Shown: positions 35,280 through 44,891, counted from the stretch's first letter. The stretch is 64,000 nucleotides of DNA from Flavobacterium johnsoniae (GCF_030388325.1 NZ_CP103794.1:2170001-2234000), one strand, 5' to 3'. Notes: generated by a model from the letters alone, not told the origin. Numbers and translations are program-made.

Positions 35280-37805
35280 ATGTCGCTTACGAAATACAAT
35301 CAGAAAAGAAATTTTAAGGAAACGAAAGAACCTCAAGGGAAAAAAGCTAAATCGGAAAGCAAATTAATTTTTGTTGTTCAGAAACATGCTGCGTCTCATC
35401 TTCATTATGATTTTCGTTTAGAAATGGATGGTGTTTTAAAAAGCTGGGCAGTTCCAAAAGGACCTTCATTAGATCCAGATATTAAACGTTTGGCGATGAT
35501 GGTTGAGGATCATCCTTACAGTTATAAAGATTTTGAGGGAAATATTCCGAAAGGGAATTATGGTGCTGGAAACGTGATTGTTTGGGATAATGGAACTTAC
35601 GAGCCAGGAGAAGAAAGCAATCTTAGCGCTGAAAAACAATTATTAGCCGATTTGAAAAAGGGACATTTGAGAATTGTTTTGAAAGGAAAAAAACTGAAAG
35701 GAAGTTTTTCATTGGTAAAATTAAAAGGTAAAGAAGATAATGCTTGGCTTTTAATTAAAAAGGAAGACCAATACGCTGATAAAGTTGATATTACGCTCAA
35801 AAATAAATCGGTTATTTCAAGACGAACTTTAGAATCTTTAGAGAAAGAAAATAAGCCTGAACCAGTTAAAAAAAAAGTAAGTCCGATAAAGAAAACAATT
35901 GAGGAAGATAAACCAGTTGCTTTTGTAAAACCAATGCTGGCAAGTTTAAGTGACAAACCTTTTAATGATGAAGATTGGGTTTTTGAAAACAAATTTGACG
36001 GTTATCGTACAATTGCGGTTTGTAATTCGGATGATGTTGAATTGTTTAGCAGAAACAAAATTTCATTCACGGATAATTTTCAAATAATTGCTGAAGATTT
36101 AAAAAAAATCGATCACAATGTTGTTTTGGATGGAGAAGTGGTGGTGGAAAAAGCTGGTCGTTCTGATTTTCAGTTACTTCAAAATTTTCTAAAAACAGGA
36201 AGAGGAAATTTGAAATATTATGTTTTTGATATTTTAAATCTGGACGGAAATGATCTAACTGGACTTTCTTTGCTCCAGAGAAAAGAATTACTCAAAATTT
36301 TACTTGAAAAATATGATTTTACCAATGTTTTTTATTCGGAACACATTCAAGGAAAAGGAATTAAATTTTTTGATCAAGCTGTAAAGAAAAATGGAGAGGG
36401 CATTATTGCCAAAAGAGCTTCTGGATCTTATACATCAGGCAAAAGATCTAAAGATTGGCTGAAAATTAAAATCTCTCAAGCTGAAGAAGCCATAATTATC
36501 GGAATTACTGAACCTAAAAATTCCAGAGAACATTTTGGAGCTTTGCTGTTAGGACAATACGAAAATAAAGTCTTGAAATTTATCGGAAAATGCGGAACAG
36601 GATTTACGCAAGCAACGCTAAAAGAATTGTACGAAAAATTCAGTCCGTATTTTATTGATGAAAGTCCGTTAGAGCAGAAAACGGGTTTAAGAGATATTGT
36701 ACAATGGATTAAGCCCAAATTTGTCTGTCAGGTAAAATTTGCAGAATGGACTCAGGAAAATCATTTAAGACAGCCAGTTTATTTGGGACTTCGTTTGGAT
36801 AAAAATCCTAAAGAGGCTGTTTTTTCTAAAGAAATAATTACGCCTAAAAAAGAAACTACAATGAAAAAAGAAATACTTAATAAAGATAAAAACGAAAATG
36901 ATTTTGATTTGAAAGTCGGAAAAGTAAAGCTTCATCTTACGAATCAGAATAAAATCTATTTTCCTGACGATCAGATTACGAAAGGAGAAATTGTAAATTA
37001 TTATAATGAAGTTTCAGAATTAATTCTTCCGTATTTAAAAGATCGTCCGCAATCTATGAATCGATTTCCAAACGGAATTGAAGGGCCTAGTTTTTATCAG
37101 AAAGATGTAGATGAAGATAAAATTCCAACTTGGATTAAAACTAAAAAAATCTTTTCAGAATCGAACAACGCTAATATTGATTATCTGATTTGTAACGATA
37201 AAGCATCTTTACTTTACATGGCAAATTTGGGTTGTATTGACATCAATCCGTGGAATTCAACAATAAAGCGAATTGATAATCCGGATTGGGTTGTAATAGA
37301 TATTGATCCTCAAAAAGATGATTTTAAAGAAGTTGTAAAAGTAGCTTTGGCTGTAAAAGAAGTTATGGATAGTTTTGAATCTCCTTGTTATTGTAAAACT
37401 TCTGGGGCGTCAGGATTACATGTTTATATTCCGCTTGGCGGAAAATACGATTACGATTCTGTAAAAATATTTGCAGAAATTCTTGCTCATGAAGTTCATC
37501 AAAAATTACCAGACACAACTAGTTTAGAACGTTCTATTAAAAAACGAAAAGGTAAAATTTACATCGATTATTTGCAAAACAGAAAAGGACAGACTTTGGC
37601 GGCGCCTTATTCTGTTCGTCCAAAACCTGGAGCAACCGTTTCAACTCCGTTAGAATGGAGTGAAGTAAATGCTAAATTGACTCCGCAACAATTTACAATC
37701 AAAAATGTTTTGAAACGTTTTGAAAAGAAAGGCGATTTATGGGCGCCAGTTTTAGGTAAAGGAATAGATATAAAGTCTATTTTGAAAAAGTCTGAAGCTA
37801 TTTAA
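35280..37805 (+). CDS. ligD: multifunctional DNA ligase D
   Basis: An 841-residue end-joining enzyme with three domains in order. Residues 1 to about 160 are the 3'-phosphoesterase (VVQKHAASHLHYDFRLEMDG, then SWAVPKGPSL). Residues about 215-520 are the ATP ligase with catalytic K238 in FENKFDGYR, DGEVV, and KSKDWLKIK-type motifs (RSKDWLKIK). Residues about 550-841 are the primase-polymerase (KIYFPDDQITKGE, DIDPQKDDF metal motif, SGASGLHVYIPL). It joins blunt or frayed double-strand ends with Ku. Its stop (37803-37805) abuts the stop of ku. Confidence 0.95.
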   Translation: MSLTKYNQKRNFKETKEPQGKKAKSESKLIFVVQKHAASHLHYDFRLEMDGVLKSWAVPKGPSLDPDIKRLAMMVEDHPYSYKDFEGNIPKGNYGAGNVIVWDNGTYEPGEESNLSAEKQLLADLKKGHLRIVLKGKKLKGSFSLVKLKGKEDNAWLLIKKEDQYADKVDITLKNKSVISRRTLESLEKENKPEPVKKKVSPIKKTIEEDKPVAFVKPMLASLSDKPFNDEDWVFENKFDGYRTIAVCNSDDVELFSRNKISFTDNFQIIAEDLKKIDHNVVLDGEVVVEKAGRSDFQLLQNFLKTGRGNLKYYVFDILNLDGNDLTGLSLLQRKELLKILLEKYDFTNVFYSEHIQGKGIKFFDQAVKKNGEGIIAKRASGSYTSGKRSKDWLKIKISQAEEAIIIGITEPKNSREHFGALLLGQYENKVLKFIGKCGTGFTQATLKELYEKFSPYFIDESPLEQKTGLRDIVQWIKPKFVCQVKFAEWTQENHLRQPVYLGLRLDKNPKEAVFSKEIITPKKETTMKKEILNKDKNENDFDLKVGKVKLHLTNQNKIYFPDDQITKGEIVNYYNEVSELILPYLKDRPQSMNRFPNGIEGPSFYQKDVDEDKIPTWIKTKKIFSESNNANIDYLICNDKASLLYMANLGCIDINPWNSTIKRIDNPDWVVIDIDPQKDDFKEVVKVALAVKEVMDSFESPCYCKTSGASGLHVYIPLGGKYDYDSVKIFAEILAHEVHQKLPDTTSLERSIKKRKGKIYIDYLQNRKGQTLAAPYSVRPKPGATVSTPLEWSEVNAKLTPQQFTIKNVLKRFEKKGDLWAPVLGKGIDIKSILKKSEAI

Positions 37806-38579
37806 TCAAGAAGATTTTTTCTTATTTTCTAAACTTGCTTTTAGCATACTCATTAAATCATCTGATTGTTTATGAACGACTTTAAGTTTAGGCGCAGTTT
37901 GTTTTTTGCCTTTGGCTTTGTCTTTTATAATTTTTAAAAGTTTTGCAGTGTATTCGTCTTTGTATTTCGAAATATCGAAAGGCTCTGTTAATTGTTCTAC
38001 CAATTTATTTGCCATATCAATTTCTTTTAGTTTTGTTTTGGAAACCGCAGGAAGTTTAAGCTCGCTTGTATCTCTAATTTCTTGTTCAAATCGAATACGA
38101 TTTAAAACAATAACATCTTTATAAGGTTTAAGAATAGCAAGTGCTTCTTTGTTTCGAAGTACAAAACTGGTAACGCCAACTTTTCCTGTAGATGCCATTG
38201 CATCTCTTAATAAAGCGTAAGCGTTTGCTGCACCTTTATCGGGCTCTAAATAATAAGGCTGTTCGTAGTATAAACTGTCAATTTCTTTTTCGAGAGTAAA
38301 ATTCAGAATATCGATAGTTTTCGTTTTTTCAGCATCTGCAGCTTCAAAATCTTTATCCTCAAGAATAACATATTTGTCGTCTATTTTATATCCTTTGACA
38401 ATATTGGCAAAAGCAACTTCTTTTCCTGTGGTTTCATTGACTCTTTTGAATTTAATATTGGAATTATCATTTTTATCCAGCATATCCAAGTCTAGAGAAC
38501 TTTCCTGAACCGCAGAAAAAAGTTTTATGGGAATATTAATTAAGCCAAAGCTAATAGAACCTGTCCATATTGATCTCAT
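37806..38579 (-). CDS. ku: Ku protein, non-homologous end joining
   Basis: A 257-residue prokaryotic Ku. It starts [20 protein letters not shown], the family's standard opening. The [20 protein letters not shown] and [16 protein letters not shown] segments of the core beta-barrel follow, and a Lys-rich tail ([17 protein letters not shown]) ends it. Ku binds broken ends as a homodimer and recruits LigD. The two genes are convergent with no bases between their stops, leaving no room for a terminator, so the transcripts would overlap. Confidence 0.95.
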   Translation of the reverse strand: MRSIWTGSISFGLINIPIKLFSAVQESSLDLDMLDKNDNSNIKFKRVNETTGKEVAFANIVKGYKIDDKYVILEDKDFEAADAEKTKTIDILNFTLEKEIDSLYYEQPYYLEPDKGAANAYALLRDAMASTGKVGVTSFVLRNKEALAILKPYKDVIVLNRIRFEQEIRDTSELKLPAVSKTKLKEIDMANKLVEQLTEPFDISKYKDEYTAKLLKIIKDKAKGKKQTAPKLKVVHKQSDDLMSMLKASLENKKKSS

Positions 38580-38692
38580 AACGCTATTTTTTAAAATGAA
38601 AATAAAGTTATGAAGATCAGAACAGATTCATTTACAAAGGATTTTGTAAAAGTTATAAAATCTCAATCTTAATTAAAGAGAATTTAAAGTGA

Positions 38693-39322
38693 TTATTTCA
38701 GAACTTCCTGAATTGTATTTACAAAAGTTTCTACAGGCTGTGCTCCAGAAACGGCATATTTTCTATCGAACACAAAGAATGGAACGCCTTGAACACCAAT
38801 TTCTCCAGCTTCTTTAATATCAGATTGAACTTCTTTTATAAACAAATCATCACTTTCTAAAACCTCTCTAACTTCATTTTCGGCAAGACCGGCTTGAATT
38901 CCTAATTTTATTAAAGTAGGTCCGTTGTTTAGATCTTGACCATCAGTAAAATAGGCTTTAAAGAAAATTTCTTCCATTCGATCGTCAATATTTTTAGTTT
39001 TAGCCAATTGAATGATTCTGTGTGCGTTTAAAGAATTAGAGATAACAGCTTTATCGAAATTATAATCTAAACCAACGCTTTTAGCGCGTTCTGCAACGCC
39101 TTTATGCATTTCTTTAGATTGTTCAACCGACATGCCTTTTCTTTCTGCTAAAAACGTGTAAACGTCTGTATCAGGTTGCGCAGTAATTGTTGGATCAAGC
39201 TGAAAGCTTTTCCATTCAATTTCAAAATTATCATTTGGAAATACTGAAAGAGCAGTTTCCAATTGTCTTTTTCCTATATAACAAAACGGACACATGATGT
39301 CCGACCAAATTTCTATTTTCAT
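38693..39322 (-). CDS. DsbA/FrnE-family oxidoreductase
   Basis: A 209-residue thioredoxin-fold protein with the CPFC active site (C11, C14, WSDIMCPFCYIG). An inserted helical domain (residues about 45-150) and the GVQGVPFFVFDRKYAVSGAQP cis-Pro region follow. This matches the cytoplasmic FrnE-like branch of DsbA, linked to thiol-disulfide and oxidant handling or, in some cases, to 2-hydroxychromene-type reactions. There is no signal peptide, so it acts in the cytoplasm. Upstream lies a repeat region, and it is followed by ku. Confidence 0.88.
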   Translation of the reverse strand: MKIEIWSDIMCPFCYIGKRQLETALSVFPNDNFEIEWKSFQLDPTITAQPDTDVYTFLAERKGMSVEQSKEMHKGVAERAKSVGLDYNFDKAVISNSLNAHRIIQLAKTKNIDDRMEEIFFKAYFTDGQDLNNGPTLIKLGIQAGLAENEVREVLESDDLFIKEVQSDIKEAGEIGVQGVPFFVFDRKYAVSGAQPVETFVNTIQEVLK

Positions 39323-39372
39323 AATTCAAAGATACGGAAAATTTGTTGTTTCAGGTTTTTGGATTGTGCTGA

Positions 39373-39495
39373 ATTTAAACGCAAAGGGCGCAAGTTTTTT
39401 TGATTTAGACAATGTATAGGAAAACGCAAAGTTCGCAAAGCTTTGAGTAAAAACTTTGCGAACTTTGCGTAAACCTTGGCGTCTTTGCGGTAAAA
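39373..39495. repeat. palindromic repeat region upstream of the DsbA-like gene
   Basis: The centre has perfect 17-base arms (39424-39440 and 39454-39470, ACGCAAAGTTCGCAAAG). They are surrounded by related, imperfect inverted units (GCAAAGGGCGCAAG and CCTTGGCGTCTTTGCGG). The region fills most of the 371-base gap between 39322 and 39694. Short CCTGAAAC/TTGAAAC motifs also occur in it and again near 43370. A reading frame of 75 codons across it is an artefact of the repeat. Confidence 0.75.
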
Positions 39496-39557
39496 CTGTA
39501 CGTATAGTATATCAACCTGAAACTTGAAACCTGAAACAAAACCCAACCAAAAATAAA

Positions 39558-39588
39558 AAACCGCAACTCTTTATAGGAATTGCGGTTT
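39558..39588. terminator. intrinsic terminator, probably for dnaN
   Basis: AAACCGCAA (39558-39566) pairs with TTGCGGTTT (39580-39588) around a 13-base loop. It lies about 105 bases past the dnaN stop, in the minus direction. Confidence 0.6.
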
Positions 39589-39693
39589 CTAGGTATAAAA
39601 AATGGTTGGTTAATAGCGATATTTTTTTTTTACAATGATATATCTTTAATATTGAACTAAAAAATATCCCTGTAACAAAAAGAAACTTTGATG

Positions 39694-40812
39694 TTAACTA
39701 TTTAACATAACAGGCATTACGAGCATCGTAACCGTTTCACCCTCTTCTAAACCATCAACTGGAGTTAAGATTCCAGCTCTGTTAGGCAATGACATTTCAA
39801 GCATAATCATGTCAGATTGTAAATTAGTCAACATTTCTGTTAAGAAACGAGAGTTGAAACCAATTTGAAGATCATCTCCTTGATAATCACAAGTTAATCT
39901 TTCTTCTGCTTTATTTGAGTAATCGATATCTTCTGCAGAGACGTTTAATTCAGCTCCAGCAATTTTCAAACGAATTTGGTGTGTAGTTTTGTTAGAGAAA
40001 ATCGCAACACGACGTACAGAACTTAAAAATAAAGAACGGTCAATCATTAATTTGTTTGGATTTTCTTTTGGAATTACCGCTTCGTAGTTCGGGTATTTTC
40101 CGTCAATTAAACGACACATTAAAATATAATTGTCAAATGAGAAAGTCGCATTTGAATCGTTGTATTCAATTTTTACTTCAGCATCAGAACTTCCTAAAAT
40201 ACTTTTTAAAATGTTTAAAGGTTTCTTAGGCATAATAAAATCTGCAACTTGAGATGCTTTTACATCTGTACGTGCATATTTTACCAATTTATGAGCGTCT
40301 GTTGCAACAAATATTAATCCTTCTGGTGAAAACTGGAAGAAAACTCCAGACATCACAGGGCGTAAATCGTCATTTCCTGCTGCGAAAATAGTTTTGCTAA
40401 CTGCAGTTGCTAAAACTTCTGCAGGAACAAGTGTTACAGATGGATCTTCTAAACTTACAGCTTTAGGGAATTCTTCTCCTGCAGCATAAGCTAACGCATA
40501 TTTACCAGAATTAGAGCTGATTTCTACTGTATTGTTATCTTCAACAGTAAAAGTTAAAGGTTGTTCTGGGAAAGTTTTTAAAATTTCAAGCAAAAGTTTA
40601 GCAGGTACTGCTACGCTTCCTTTACTTGTAGAATCGATCGATAATGTAGCAGACATAGTCGTTTCAAGATCTGAAGCAGAAACGGTCAACGCATTATTGT
40701 CTAGTTCAAATAAAAAGTTATCTAAAATAGGAAGTGTATTGTTGCTGTTAATTACACTACCTAAAACTTGTAATTGTTTTAATAAGTACGAACTCGATAC
40801 TATAAATTTCAT
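39694..40812 (-). CDS. dnaN: DNA polymerase III beta sliding clamp
   Basis: A 372-residue clamp made of three similar domains (about 1-120, 128-245 and 250-372). It begins MKFIVSSSYLLKQLQVLGSV and ends with VTMLVMPVML. The NDDLRPVMSGVFFQF segment and the C-terminal VMPV loop are standard. The clamp encircles DNA and tethers polymerase, ligase and repair enzymes. It has an exact -33/-7 promoter upstream, and a terminator follows. Here it is not beside dnaA, which is usual for Bacteroidota. Confidence 0.96.
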   Translation of the reverse strand: MKFIVSSSYLLKQLQVLGSVINSNNTLPILDNFLFELDNNALTVSASDLETTMSATLSIDSTSKGSVAVPAKLLLEILKTFPEQPLTFTVEDNNTVEISSNSGKYALAYAAGEEFPKAVSLEDPSVTLVPAEVLATAVSKTIFAAGNDDLRPVMSGVFFQFSPEGLIFVATDAHKLVKYARTDVKASQVADFIMPKKPLNILKSILGSSDAEVKIEYNDSNATFSFDNYILMCRLIDGKYPNYEAVIPKENPNKLMIDRSLFLSSVRRVAIFSNKTTHQIRLKIAGAELNVSAEDIDYSNKAEERLTCDYQGDDLQIGFNSRFLTEMLTNLQSDMIMLEMSLPNRAGILTPVDGLEEGETVTMLVMPVMLNS

Positions 40813-40872
40813 CGTCTTTTGTTTTATTTTTTGCTCTTTTTCTCAGTTTTTCTTCAACTAAGTAAGGTTTTA

Positions 40873-40904
40873 CAAATATATCGTAAACATTCTTAGTTTC
40901 GCAA
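40873..40904 (-). promoter_or_regulatory. dnaN promoter
   Basis: On the minus strand TTG (40904-40902), 21 bases, then TATATTTG (40880-40873) fits the Bacteroidota TTG-N17-23-TAnnTTTG consensus. The leader to the ATG at 40812 would be about 55 bases. Confidence 0.7.
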
Positions 40905-40919
40905 TTTTTTTATTAACAT

Positions 40920-42605
40920 CTACTTGCTGTATTTTCTTTTTCTTAAAAAGGTAAAAACAAGTCCGAAAACCAATAAAATTAGAATTGGAACTCCGATAGT
41001 TATGAATTGGGTAAAAGTATAACTTTGATAAACTTTTTCTTTGTCCAATAAAGGCAATTCGACATCTTTGCTTCTGATGTTAATAAGTCCGGTATCATCA
41101 AGCAAATAATTAATACTATTCATGATGAAGTCTTTATTATCATATAAATTACCAGTTCTTTGATCGTAACCCAATTCTACTGGTTCTAAATTTTTATCTA
41201 GTTGATTTCTAGCTAAATCTCCATCGGCAACTACAATCATTTTGTTTGGTTTTCCTTTTACGGCAAAAGAATTGTCTTTAAATGGTAAAACTCTATTTTC
41301 GAAGGCAGAATGAAATTCACCTTCTAATAAAACAGCCATAGCCTTGTTGCCTTTGTGTACATATTCTTCAGGCGTTGTTTTTTCGGTTACCATATTCAGA
41401 TTTACTTCTGCTGGCGTTCCGATTGTTTTCGAATATTGTGAAGATTGTAATAAAACCGTTTTCTTGATTCCGTTTTTTAAAGTGTCAATTGGGTTGGCAA
41501 AATCGAATTTAATTCCGCCAAGATTTTTTACAATGGGATGCTGGCTTGTTGGATAAACCTGCGGCGCAAATTTCCAGATGAAATCTTGATATTGAGTTGC
41601 GCTTCCTTGTTCGCCAGTTGCTAGTTTTATCGGACTTCCTTGCTCGTCTTTCACCAAATCAGGATTAATTCTGAATCCGTATTTGAAGAACATATCGTTC
41701 AGGTTTAAATCTCTCGGATACGCCAGAGTAGCACCTGCATCATTGTACAAACTGTCCATATCGGCAGCGGCCTGATCAATTAGCCAAAGCGTTTTTCCTC
41801 CATTAATAATAAACTGATCTAAAACTTCTTTTTCTTCGTCAGAGAATTTTTCTGTTGGTTTAGAAATTATGGCTAAATCGTATTTTTTAAGCGCATTTAA
41901 AGTTCCGTTCGGATCTTTGGCTACAGAATCTAATGTAAACGGACCAATAAAATAACTTTCTCTAATTTGCAAAAGCATTTTAGCAATGTAAATCTCTTTC
42001 AGTTCGCCATTTCCTCTAATAATAGCAACTTTTTTCTGCTTGTTTTTAGTGACTTTATTAATCGCATCTGCAATAGAATATTCTAAATGCTGAATAGAAC
42101 CAATTACTTTTTGTGTCGTAGAAGCACCCATTCTGTTTTTCAACAATGGAATATTAACTTCTTTGTTGTTGTAAACGGCAACAGCCCACGGAAAAACCAT
42201 TGCTTGAGATTGTTTTCCTTTATCATCAACCGTAATGTTTACGGGCGTTAAGCCTTTTTCGAAAAGTGATTTTGTCAATTCATCGCTTTCTTCTTCGTTT
42301 GCTAACGGATCAACAAATTCGAAAACTATATTTTTATTATATGCTTGAAATTCTTCTAATAATTGTTTTGTTTCTTGCTGTAAACGTCTAAAATCGGCAG
42401 GAAGTTCGCCAGCCATATAAATTTTTATAGAAAGCGGATTTTCAACTTGTTTTATAATTCCTAATGAAGTTGGCGATAACGTATAACGTTTGTCTTTCGT
42501 TAAATCAAAACGATGAAAAAATAGCGTTCCAAGTATATTTAAAACAATTAAAATAAAAATTGTAATTCCTAACGTCTTGATATTTTGTTTTGTAGATGCT
42601 TTCAT
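40920..42605 (-). CDS. gldG: gliding motility ABC transporter component GldG
   Basis: A 561-residue protein. It has an N-terminal membrane helix (IKTLGITIFILIVLNILGTLF), a large periplasmic domain of the ABC-associated type and a C-terminal membrane helix (FITIGVPILILLVFGLVFTF) followed by the tail RKRKYSK. The GldG family is needed for gliding in Flavobacterium with GldA and GldF. Its start codon overlaps the gldF stop (TAATG), so translation is coupled. The ATPase gene gldA is not next to them, as in the known genomes. Confidence 0.93.
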   Translation of the reverse strand: MKASTKQNIKTLGITIFILIVLNILGTLFFHRFDLTKDKRYTLSPTSLGIIKQVENPLSIKIYMAGELPADFRRLQQETKQLLEEFQAYNKNIVFEFVDPLANEEESDELTKSLFEKGLTPVNITVDDKGKQSQAMVFPWAVAVYNNKEVNIPLLKNRMGASTTQKVIGSIQHLEYSIADAINKVTKNKQKKVAIIRGNGELKEIYIAKMLLQIRESYFIGPFTLDSVAKDPNGTLNALKKYDLAIISKPTEKFSDEEKEVLDQFIINGGKTLWLIDQAAADMDSLYNDAGATLAYPRDLNLNDMFFKYGFRINPDLVKDEQGSPIKLATGEQGSATQYQDFIWKFAPQVYPTSQHPIVKNLGGIKFDFANPIDTLKNGIKKTVLLQSSQYSKTIGTPAEVNLNMVTEKTTPEEYVHKGNKAMAVLLEGEFHSAFENRVLPFKDNSFAVKGKPNKMIVVADGDLARNQLDKNLEPVELGYDQRTGNLYDNKDFIMNSINYLLDDTGLINIRSKDVELPLLDKEKVYQSYTFTQFITIGVPILILLVFGLVFTFLRKRKYSK

Positions 42606-43330
42606 TACGCTTTAAAAGATTTTAATTGATAAACAGTAAAAGATAAAAAAGCGATTGAAATGCTTAAAAAATAAATAATATCTCGAGTGTCAATAACACC
42701 TCGACTCATACTTTTAAAATGATTCTGCATTCCTAAAACAGAAATAAAATCACCTGAACCTGGAATTAGCGAACTCAAGCCTTCAAAACCAAAATAAAAG
42801 AAAAAGCAAAGAAAAACGGCAATAATAAATGCTACAATCTGATTTTCTGAAAGGGTAGATGTAAAGATTCCTATTGCTGAATAAGAAGCAATTAAAAACA
42901 ATAATCCGAAATAAGAACCAATTGTGCTTCCCATATCGATATTGCCTTCAGGCGAACCCAAATCTGAAATTACTTTTACATAAATTAAGGTTGGAATAAT
43001 GGCTAAAATAATTAACAAGAACGAGCCAAAGAATTTTCCGTTTACGATTTGCCAGATTGATAAAGGTTTGGTTAAAAGCAACTCTAAAGTTCCTTGTTTT
43101 TTTTCGTCAGAGAAACTTCTCATGGTTACGGCTGGAATCAAGAAAATTAGAATCCAAGGCGCCAAAGTGAAAAATGGAGTTAAATCGGCATAGCCTGAAT
43201 TTAGAATATTATAATCTCCTTCAAATACCCATAAAAATAGTCCGTTGCTGATTAAGAAAATCGCAATGACCAAATAGCCAATTGGCGAGCCAAAAAAGGA
43301 TTTTATTTCTCTTAGAATTATAGACTTCAT
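42605..43330 (-). CDS. gldF: gliding motility ABC transporter permease GldF
   Basis: ATG at 43330 (MKSIILREIKSFFGSPIGYL) is chosen as the start. An in-frame ATG ten codons further upstream gives only a short charged extension. The 241-residue product has six membrane segments of the ABC-2 permease type. With GldG and the separately encoded ATPase GldA it forms the gliding-associated transporter. It overlaps gldG by one base. Confidence 0.92.
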   Translation of the reverse strand: MKSIILREIKSFFGSPIGYLVIAIFLISNGLFLWVFEGDYNILNSGYADLTPFFTLAPWILIFLIPAVTMRSFSDEKKQGTLELLLTKPLSIWQIVNGKFFGSFLLIILAIIPTLIYVKVISDLGSPEGNIDMGSTIGSYFGLLFLIASYSAIGIFTSTLSENQIVAFIIAVFLCFFFYFGFEGLSSLIPGSGDFISVLGMQNHFKSMSRGVIDTRDIIYFLSISIAFLSFTVYQLKSFKA

Positions 43331-43401
43331 ATATTTTGTTTCAAGTTTTTTTTGTTTCATGTTTCAAGTTCCACGCTTAACGTGAAACCTTAAACCTGAA
43401 A

Positions 43402-43698
43402 CTAATTTAAGCTAACCAGTTTATCAACGCTCCACGCTTCTGGTTTTGCATTGAATAATTTCTTTGTAAAATTCCAAACGGTATTAAAAAGTTCCGAATT
43501 TCTGTAATTTTCTAAATCTTCTTCGGTTTCCCAATAACTATATGTAAAAAAAATGCATTTGTCATTTTTGTCCTGATACAATTCTAAAAAACGATTTCCT
43601 TCTGCATTTCGTATTTTGTCTTTCACAGATTCAAAATTCTCCAGAAAATCAGGAATTTTTTCTTCGTGAAAACTCATTTTTACTATTCGAACAAACAT
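43402..43698 (-). CDS. antibiotic biosynthesis monooxygenase-fold protein
   Basis: A 98-residue ferredoxin-like alpha+beta protein of the ABM superfamily. It begins VRIVKMSFHEEKIPDFLENFESV and has the CIFFTYSYWETEEDLENYRNSELF motif, which is the family's central Trp and beta-hairpin. Such proteins form dimers and act as quinol oxidases, monooxygenases or simple ligand binders. No cofactor residues stand out. It precedes gldF-gldG on the same strand with a 70-base gap. Confidence 0.75.
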   Translation of the reverse strand: MFVRIVKMSFHEEKIPDFLENFESVKDKIRNAEGNRFLELYQDKNDKCIFFTYSYWETEEDLENYRNSELFNTVWNFTKKLFNAKPEAWSVDKLVSLN

Positions 43699-43856
43699 GC
43701 TTGCAATTTTAGATTTCTGAATTTAGATTTTAGATTTTTGAATTGTCTAAAGTCTTACAGGTGCGCAAAAATACAAATTTGATTGTTGTTTTAATTAAAA
43801 ATTGAAATATTATAAAATGTCGATTTTTAAATTCTGATTTCACCTTTTTTTCAAAT

Positions 43857-43928
43857 ATAGCCCGTGGTTTCAACCACGGGAACACAACGTTTATATAATG
43901 CGTCCCCGTGGTTGAAACCACGGGCTAT
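43857..43928. repeat. REP-like double palindrome
   Basis: Perfect 24-base arms lie at 43857-43880 and 43905-43928 (ATAGCCCGTGGTTTCAACCA at the left). Each arm can fold alone (CCCGTGGTT-TC-AACCACGGG). The layout is the same as at 10321-10389 but the sequence differs. It lies in the 298-base gap between the monooxygenase-fold and SAM hydrolase genes, on the upstream side of the former. Confidence 0.8.
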
Positions 43929-43996
43929 GTTTATGATGTAATGAATAATCTGCTCAATCAGTAAAATCTGCCAGAGAATAGATCTAAAATCTAAAA

Positions 43997-44824
43997 TTAG
44001 GAGAATTTAATCGTAATCACATCACGATAATTTAATCCCAACAAACTATTAGCAGAACCGACTTTAGAAGGATTACTTCTAAAAATGGCAATTTCTAGAA
44101 AACCAGCTTCGTTAAAAATAGCCAGTTTTTCCCCTTCGTAGTTTTTAATCGGATATTTGTCTGAAGTCGCAATGGCAGAATAATTTGGCAGAATTGTTTT
44201 GATGTTTTTCGATTTCATGATGATTTCGTACGGGCGTCCGCGCGAAACTTCTAAGAATTGTTTTTTAGAAATATTAGTTACAATGTTTCCAAAATGATCG
44301 ATGTAAATTACGTAACCTTTTAAAGAATTTCCGTCGCTTGCCACAACAGCTTGCAATTCGGTTGCTTCTTTAATTGCCGTGATTTCTTTTCCGATAACAT
44401 TTAGTAATCCGCCTTTTGCCAAATGCGAAGCTACTTGAATAAAAATATCCAAATCTGTAGCCTCAATCGGAAAACGATCGTGAATATTAATAGCCACAAT
44501 TTTCTGCGGTACAATCTTCTGCGTAAGCATACTCAGGATTCCGTTATCGGCGCAAATAAAATAATGATCATTCCACTGCATGGCAATATGCTGGTTTTCT
44601 TTGTTACGTTCAATATCAACACCAATTAAGTGTACAGTTCCTTTTGGAAAGCTCAAATAAGAAGCGCCAATAATGTAACTCGCCTCGGCAGTATTAAAAG
44701 GATCAATGTCATGAGAAATGTCAATAATCTGAACCTCTGGATTTTCAGAAAGTATTTTACCCTTCAGCGATCCCACAAAGTGATCTTTCAAGCCGTAGTC
44801 TGTTGTAAGGGTAATTATTGACAT
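43997..44824 (-). CDS. SAM hydrolase / chlorinase-fluorinase family protein (DUF62)
   Basis: A 275-residue protein of the DUF62 family. It opens with ITLTTDYGLKDHFVGSLKG, and the IIDISHDIDPFNTAEASYII and VHLIGVDIERN motifs follow. The C-terminal half is the beta-barrel (YVIYIDHFGNIVTNI, GRPYEI). Most bacterial members hydrolyse S-adenosylmethionine to adenosine and methionine; the true halogenases need a longer loop between residues about 80 and 110, which is absent here. It lies upstream of the monooxygenase-fold gene and divergent from phoH. Confidence 0.85.
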   Translation of the reverse strand: MSIITLTTDYGLKDHFVGSLKGKILSENPEVQIIDISHDIDPFNTAEASYIIGASYLSFPKGTVHLIGVDIERNKENQHIAMQWNDHYFICADNGILSMLTQKIVPQKIVAINIHDRFPIEATDLDIFIQVASHLAKGGLLNVIGKEITAIKEATELQAVVASDGNSLKGYVIYIDHFGNIVTNISKKQFLEVSRGRPYEIIMKSKNIKTILPNYSAIATSDKYPIKNYEGEKLAIFNEAGFLEIAIFRSNPSKVGSANSLLGLNYRDVITIKFS

Positions 44825-44883
44825 AATTTTGTTTATAACTATTGATAGTATTTAAATCTAATTTTCATTAAATTTGAGAAATG

Positions 44884-44891
44884 CAAAGCTA
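44884..44891 (-). promoter_or_regulatory. TAnnTTTG promoter element for the SAM hydrolase
   Basis: Minus-strand TAGCTTTG matches the consensus, 60 bases before the ATG at 44824. A good -33 TTG is lacking. Confidence 0.4.

Noticed and set aside
39319..39546. A 75-codon minus-strand frame upstream of the DsbA-like gene
   Set aside because: It runs through a palindromic repeat and its residues simply translate GCAAAG-type units, so it is an artefact.
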